From the NCBI GenBank assembly GCA_002354805.1, contig DEMH01000003.1, positions 1 through 64,000 on the forward strand: a stretch of 64,000 nt of DNA, given 5' to 3'. A model generated the notes under the pieces. The model ran no database searches and had not been told where the DNA came from. It saw nothing but the letters and a program-made list of their open reading frames with translations. Source of the DNA: Gammaproteobacteria bacterium UBA2675. GTDB lineage: Bacteria > Pseudomonadota > Gammaproteobacteria > Pseudomonadales > Pseudohongiellaceae. Shown here one piece after another: positions 59,826 to 64,000 of this stretch; position 1 is the stretch's first letter; each line of letters opens with the position of its first letter. Made by a program: the position numbers and the translations under genes.

Positions 59826-60641
59826 ATGAACCTGGTGTCATTCGACGTCTTCCGAACTCTCGGCTTTCCCAATACAACCGTTCTTAAACCCCAGGATATT
59901 TTTCAGCACAAGGAACTGCTGAGCCGCGCTGACTGGGTGTTGTATCCCGAATACTGGCAACTTAACGCTTTGGTTTATGGCCTGAACTGCCGGGTATTTC
60001 CCAGCGAGGCCAGTTATCGCATAGGTCACGACAAGGTGGAGATGACGCGGGCGTTTGAGCTGATTGCGCCGGCGCACACGCCATGGACGGTCATAGAGAA
60101 TAACTGTGCCGAGTCGCGCGAACGGCTCTGGGATCTTATGCCACTGCCGTTTGTTGCCAAGCTGCCCAAGGCCAGCATGGGCGAAGGAGTCTGGCTGATC
60201 AGCTGCCGTCAGGACTGGCAACAGTACTGCGAAAAAACACCAGTACTTTATGTACAGGAGTATCTGCCCATAGACCGTGATGTTCGTGTCGTAATTGTGG
60301 GTGACAAGGTCATTACTGCATACTGGCGTACCCAGTCGGATCGAGGGTTCTACAACAATGTGGCGCAGGGTGGCCGCATTGACCACAGCCCGGTGCCGGA
60401 TGCAGCGACTGAACTGGCTTTAGGACTGGCTCGGCAGCTGGGCGTCAATCACGCCGGTTTCGATATCGCGCTAGTGGGTGATCATCCCTACGTGCTGGAG
60501 TTCAATCGCCTGTTTGGCAACCAGGGTCTCGAAGGTGGACAGGCCTTGAAAGCAGCCATCCTGGACTACCTGCAAACTAACGCCCAGCCTGATGACAACG
60601 ACCCGGAAGGCCCGCAACCTGTCTGGCCGATTGCGGTTTGA
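59826..60641 (+). CDS. RimK-like ATP-grasp ligase
   Basis: Protein of 271 residues with the ATP-grasp fold. PFVAKLPKASMGEGVWLI is the flexible ATP loop, VLYVQEYLPIDRDVRVVIVGDKVITAYWR the middle, and GFDIALVGDHPYVLEFNRLFGNQGL the Mg/ATP site. It is close to RimK and glutathione-synthetase-like amino-acid ligases. The acceptor is unknown. The ATG follows an in-frame GTG by four codons. Confidence 0.85.
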   Translation: MNLVSFDVFRTLGFPNTTVLKPQDIFQHKELLSRADWVLYPEYWQLNALVYGLNCRVFPSEASYRIGHDKVEMTRAFELIAPAHTPWTVIENNCAESRERLWDLMPLPFVAKLPKASMGEGVWLISCRQDWQQYCEKTPVLYVQEYLPIDRDVRVVIVGDKVITAYWRTQSDRGFYNNVAQGGRIDHSPVPDAATELALGLARQLGVNHAGFDIALVGDHPYVLEFNRLFGNQGLEGGQALKAAILDYLQTNAQPDDNDPEGPQPVWPIAV

Positions 60642-60687
60642 TGTTTGCCAGCTGTCGGGGTATAACAGCCTCAATGAGGACACTGTT

Positions 60688-60774
60688 ATGACCATAGAAA
60701 CTGAACAGGATTTAAAAGCGCTGCAGCGCATCGGTCGAAGTGTTGCCTTCCGGAATGTATTGACCTTGGTCTGA
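60688..60774 (+). pseudogene. Probable methionine aminopeptidase remnant with internal deletion
   Basis: A complete frame of 28 codons begins MTIETEQDLKALQRIGRSVA, the usual start of a type I methionine aminopeptidase, and ends NVLTLV and stop, like the close of some such proteins. The entire catalytic part is gone. The remnant keeps its start codon and probably still forms a peptide. It lies just before the metal transporter gene, where it could act as a leader. Family assignment rests on about 20 residues. Confidence 0.5.
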
Positions 60775-60778
60775 GCCA

Positions 60779-61468
60779 ATGACCTATCCTGAAAAACACA
60801 GAATCAATCGCAGTGGCTGGCTGCGCGCCGCGGTGCTCGGTGCCAACGATGGTATCGTCTCCACCGCCAGTCTGATTGTGGGTGTTGCCGCTGCTGGCGC
60901 AGACGCCAGGGGTATTCTGATCGCGGGGCTGGCTGGCCTGGTAGCGGGTGCCATGTCGATGGCTGCCGGTGAATACGTTTCCGTCAGCTCGCAAGCTGAC
61001 ATTGAAAAGGCTGACCTGGCACTGGAGCGCAAGGAGCTGGCCGCCGAGCCAGAGCAGGAGCAGGCTGAGCTGGCAGGGATCTATCAGGCTAGAGGTCTGG
61101 AACCAGCACTGGCCAGGGAAGTTGCACGACAATTAATGTTACATGACGCTCTGGCTGCGCATGCAAGGGATGAGCTCGGTATTACGGAAGCAGTGAACGC
61201 CCGTCCTTTCCAGGCGGCTTTGACTTCTGCGCTTACATTTTCGGCAGGAGCTGCGCTACCGTTACTGGTAGCAGTCATGCAGCCGCTGAAAGCACTTACC
61301 CTGGCCGTCAGTCTTTCGGCACTGATGTCACTGACTTTGCTTGGTTATCTGGCAGCCCGTCTGGGCGGAGCCGCGCCATTAAGACCGGTATTGCGCGTCG
61401 TATTCTGGGGTGCAGCGGCGATGCTGGTAACCTATGGAATCGGTGCGCTGTTTGATGTGGTCATTTAA
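60779..61468 (+). CDS. VIT/CCC1-family iron or manganese transporter
   Basis: Membrane protein of 229 residues. LRAAVLGANDGIVSTASLIVGVAAAG is the conserved opening of VIT-type transporters and AGLVAGAMSMAAGEYVSVSSQADIEKADLALERKEL the metal-binding cytoplasmic region. The long acidic helices (about 75-120) carry Glu residues that bind Fe or Mn in plant VIT1. It exports or stores divalent metal; which one is unknown. ATG immediately follows the peptide remnant. Confidence 0.9.
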   Translation: MTYPEKHRINRSGWLRAAVLGANDGIVSTASLIVGVAAAGADARGILIAGLAGLVAGAMSMAAGEYVSVSSQADIEKADLALERKELAAEPEQEQAELAGIYQARGLEPALAREVARQLMLHDALAAHARDELGITEAVNARPFQAALTSALTFSAGAALPLLVAVMQPLKALTLAVSLSALMSLTLLGYLAARLGGAAPLRPVLRVVFWGAAAMLVTYGIGALFDVVI

Positions 61469-61480
61469 TCGAACTCAGAC

Positions 61481-62398
61481 TCACCCGTTGCGAACGCCGC
61501 GCAAATTCTCCAGACAGTGCGACCGGGCGCTTTGCACAAAGCTCTGCAGGTAGGCAGTGTGTTCCTGCTCCGCGCGAACCGCGGCATACAGCGTCAGCCA
61601 ATGACCTGATTCCGTGGCCGGTAAAGCCACGACCAGACCCTGTCGCACATACTCGTCCAAGACCCAGTTTGGCAGCGCACAGACGCCCCTGTGGTTCGCC
61701 ACCTGTTGGATCATCATGACGGTCAATTCTGTAGTGCGCACCGCGGCGGGCTCCACGCCGGCCGGGTTAAGAAAGGCATTAAATACGTCCAATCGCTGAC
61801 GCTCCACCGGGTAGGTAATGATGGTCTCGCGTGCCAGGTCGCCCGGTGCTATGAAGGGCTGGCTGGCGAGCCCATGATCAGGAGCCACTGCGATTTGCAT
61901 TTCGTACTGAAACAGTGGCAGGTAAGCCAGTGATTTGTAGTCGCGCGGATCAGAGGTGATAACCAGATCGAGCTCGCCGCTGTGTAAGGCTGGCAATGGG
62001 TCGAACATGAAACCACTGGAGAAATCCAGGTCCACGGCCGGCCAGTTGCTGCGGTAGGCTTCGATGGTGGGCATCAGCCAGTTGAAACAGCTGTGACATT
62101 CGATGGCCATGTACAGTCGGCCCGCGTCACCATGCACCATGCGCTGGATATCATGTTCGGCACCGGCAATCATTGGCAACACCTGTTCTGCCAGGGCCAG
62201 TAGCCGGCGCCCGGGGCCGGTCAATTGCAGTGGTCGGGTCTTGCGCAGGAACAGCTCGCAGCCGAGTCGGCTTTCCAGCTCCTTGATTTGATGTGAGAGG
62301 GCCGATTGCGTCACACACAGGCGTTCGGCCGCATCGGTCAGGCGACCCGTGTCGCGCAGTGCCTGCATGGTTTTCAGGTGTCTGATATCAATGATCAT
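61481..62398 (-). CDS. metR: MetR, LysR-family regulator of methionine synthesis
   Basis: Regulator of 305 residues. An N-terminal winged helix (RHLKTMQALRDTGRLTDAAERLCVTQSALSHQIKELESRLGCELFLRKTRPLQLT) is joined to a LysR ligand-binding domain, with LDLVITSDP and GVCALPNWVLDEYVRQGLV. Homocysteine is the known MetR coactivator. Divergent from metE, with two MetR boxes between them, the first overlapping its own start codon. Autoregulation is thus likely. Confidence 0.92.
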   Translation of the reverse strand: MIIDIRHLKTMQALRDTGRLTDAAERLCVTQSALSHQIKELESRLGCELFLRKTRPLQLTGPGRRLLALAEQVLPMIAGAEHDIQRMVHGDAGRLYMAIECHSCFNWLMPTIEAYRSNWPAVDLDFSSGFMFDPLPALHSGELDLVITSDPRDYKSLAYLPLFQYEMQIAVAPDHGLASQPFIAPGDLARETIITYPVERQRLDVFNAFLNPAGVEPAAVRTTELTVMMIQQVANHRGVCALPNWVLDEYVRQGLVVALPATESGHWLTLYAAVRAEQEHTAYLQSFVQSARSHCLENLRGVRNG

Positions 62399-62441
62399 GA
62401 ATAATATTCATATTGTTTCTGAGAAATATGAAGTTTATTCA
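62398..62441. promoter_or_regulatory. Two MetR boxes between metR and metE
   Basis: TGAATAATATTCA (62398-62410) and TGAAGTTTATTCA (62429-62441) are both perfect matches to the TGAA-N5-TTCA MetR box. Their starts are 31 bases apart, three helix turns, so two MetR dimers can bind on one face. They lie 50 to 93 bases before metE and overlap the metR start. No riboswitch-like structure is needed to explain control. Confidence 0.9.
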
Positions 62442-62490
62442 ATTTATTGGTATCGGCACAATAGCGCCCCTGACTTTACAGGGGATTGTT

Positions 62491-64000
62491 ATGAATCACA
62501 CAGACACGCGGCCATCAGAGCCGTCACAGATTGTACGCCATACGCTTGGATATCCGCGCATTGGCGCACATCGGGAATTAAAGACCGCGCTTGAGGCCTA
62601 TTGGCGTGGCGACAGCAGCCAGCAGGAACTGTTTGCGACTGGCCGCCAGATCCGACAGCAGAACTGGCAGGCGCAGCAGAAAGCAGGCCTGGATATGGTG
62701 ACAACGGGTGATTTTGCCTGGTACGACCAGGTATTGACCATGTCCGCCACGCTGGGCCACCTGCCATCGCGTCATCGCCAGCTGAGCTCAGGCGAGGACG
62801 CCGATATCGATCTGGATACACTGTTCCGGGTTGCCCGAGGCCGTGCACCGACCGGCGAGCCGGCGACTGCCGCCGAGATGACCAAATGGTTCGACACCAA
62901 CTATCACTACCTGGTGCCAGAGCTGGCGCCGGGCCAGACATTTGCCCTGAGCTGGCCCCAGATCATTGATGAGACTCGGGAGGCGGTGGCCGCCGGGTAT
63001 AAAGCCAAGCCGGTCATCATTGGTCCGCTAACCTATCTGTGGATTGGCAAGTCGCAGGAAACCAGATTCGATAAACTGAGTCTGCTGTCTGATTTGTTGC
63101 CGGTGTACAAGCAACTGCTGCAGACCCTGGTGGATGCCGGCGCAGACTGGGTACAGATTGATGAGCCCATACTGACACTGGATCTGCCCGGTGCGTGGCA
63201 CAAGGCCTTTGAGCAGGCATATCACGCCTTACGCACGGTACCGGCGAAATTGTTGCTGAGTACTTACTTCGGCGCGCTGGACGAGAATCTGAATACGGCA
63301 GTGAACTTACCGGTCGCCGGGCTGCATATTGATGTGGTCCGCGCCCCGCAACAGCTTATTACGGTGCTGGATAATCTGCCGGTGCATCAGGTGTTGTCGG
63401 TGGGTATCGTTGATGGTCGCAACATCTGGCGCAACGATCTGGAGAAATCGCGTGACCTGCTGCGACGTGCTTACGACAGGCTGGGAGCAAGGCTATGGCT
63501 GGCGCCGTCGTGTTCTTTGCTGCATTGCCCGGTCGACCTTCGCGAAGAAACTGTGCTGGATCGCGACCTGCTGGGCTGGCTTGCGTTTGCCCGGCAAAAA
63601 CTTGATGAGCTGACATTCATATCAAGCCTTCTGACGGCGCCCGATTCGGACAGGGCCAGGCACTGGCTGCAGGAGAGTCGGGACAGCGTGCTGGCACGGC
63701 GCCAGTCCTCACTGATCCATCGGCCTGGCGTTCAACAGGCTGTGCAAGCCATTGTCGCGACAGATTTTCAGCGCCAGAGTCCATTTGTTGAAAGAATTCT
63801 TGAGCAGCAGGCGCACCTGGCACTGCCACCGCTGCCCACGACAACTATTGGTTCATTTCCGCAGACGCAGGAGATCCGCAAGGCGCGCCGGCTGTTCAAA
63901 CTGGGTGAGATTAGTGCTGAGGAATATGAGCAGCATATGCTGGATCATATTGCCGATGCCATCCAGCGGCAGGAGGCCCTGGGTCTTGATGTGCTGGTGC
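62491..64000 (+). CDS. metE: Cobalamin-independent methionine synthase (partial, runs off the window)
   Basis: First 503 codons of MetE, which transfers methyl from methyltetrahydrofolate to homocysteine. HTLGYPRIGAHRELKTALEAYW is the conserved start; WFDTNYHYLVPEL, LIGPLTYLWIGKS (shown here as IIGPLTYLWIGKS) and WVQIDEPILTLDL follow, and TTTIGSFPQTQEIRKAR opens the C-terminal catalytic half. The zinc-binding part lies beyond the window. AGGGG lies 8 bases before ATG. Driven by MetR through the upstream boxes. Confidence 0.95.
   Translation, partial: MNHTDTRPSEPSQIVRHTLGYPRIGAHRELKTALEAYWRGDSSQQELFATGRQIRQQNWQAQQKAGLDMVTTGDFAWYDQVLTMSATLGHLPSRHRQLSSGEDADIDLDTLFRVARGRAPTGEPATAAEMTKWFDTNYHYLVPELAPGQTFALSWPQIIDETREAVAAGYKAKPVIIGPLTYLWIGKSQETRFDKLSLLSDLLPVYKQLLQTLVDAGADWVQIDEPILTLDLPGAWHKAFEQAYHALRTVPAKLLLSTYFGALDENLNTAVNLPVAGLHIDVVRAPQQLITVLDNLPVHQVLSVGIVDGRNIWRNDLEKSRDLLRRAYDRLGARLWLAPSCSLLHCPVDLREETVLDRDLLGWLAFARQKLDELTFISSLLTAPDSDRARHWLQESRDSVLARRQSSLIHRPGVQQAVQAIVATDFQRQSPFVERILEQQAHLALPPLPTTTIGSFPQTQEIRKARRLFKLGEISAEEYEQHMLDHIADAIQRQEALGLDVLV

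Overview
The window looks like the chromosome of a free-living, probably marine or aquatic, gammaproteobacterium. This rests on a MetR-controlled metE, an ACR3-like transporter, a two-partner secretion (TPS) system, a 7TMR-DISM sensor, many GNAT, VOC and cupin proteins, and a cassette array of the sedentary chromosomal integron type. The genus cannot be fixed from the sequence alone. No rRNA, tRNA, CRISPR array or insertion sequence was recognised.

Region 1 (about 1-8.7 kb) is the right-hand part of an integron cassette array. Eight complete attC sites plus one cut by the window edge separate small cassettes. Five cassettes carry type II toxin-antitoxin pairs: Phd/RelE, PIN/ribbon-helix-helix, HigBA, AbrB/Doc and CcdAB. 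The others encode an HD-domain hydrolase, an unknown protein with a possible PD-(D/E)XK nuclease core, a two-helix membrane protein, and exported proteins. The integrase would lie left of the window. The attC sites decay towards the right: the R' boxes near 5675 and 6351 are mutated, but a further site at 8647-8709 shows that the array originally reached at least that far. The stretch 8.7-12.3 kb keeps the same style (small, all plus-strand, acetyltransferase, GFA, methyltransferase and exported proteins) without recognisable attC sites. It may be old, decayed array.

Region 2 (12.3-34.8 kb) is ordinary accessory chromosome. It holds two sigma-factor modules with membrane partners, a YegS-type lipid kinase, a beta-lactamase-fold hydrolase, a Tat-exported carboxylesterase, a CDGSH-glutamate synthase fusion, a two-helix potassium-type channel, an AlkB-like dioxygenase, a GAF-GGDEF cyclase, and many one-domain VOC, GNAT, GFA, ABM and cupin proteins.

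Region 3 (34.8-50.9 kb) is a TPS locus. A secreted protein of about 3990 residues (TpsA) is followed, with a 4-base overlap, by its outer-membrane transporter (TpsB). Divergent from it is a 7TMR-DISM/PAS sensor protein. TpsA has a TPS secretion domain, then about 14 propeller-like repeats, MBG-like domains, 15 YDG-type repeats and a long helical, coiled-coil tail.

Region 4 (50.9-64 kb) carries methyltransferases, a DUF998 protein, an AraC-MGMT fusion, a haloalkane-dehalogenase-like hydrolase with cytochrome b561 and an ACR3-like carrier, a Tat-exported double-VOC protein, an ATP-grasp protein, a VIT-type metal transporter, and metR/metE with two perfect MetR boxes. metE runs off the right edge.

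Three genes (MOSC family, SpoIIAA/STAS-like, and probably methionine aminopeptidase) appear to have lost their middle while keeping both ends. This is an unusual shared mode of decay.
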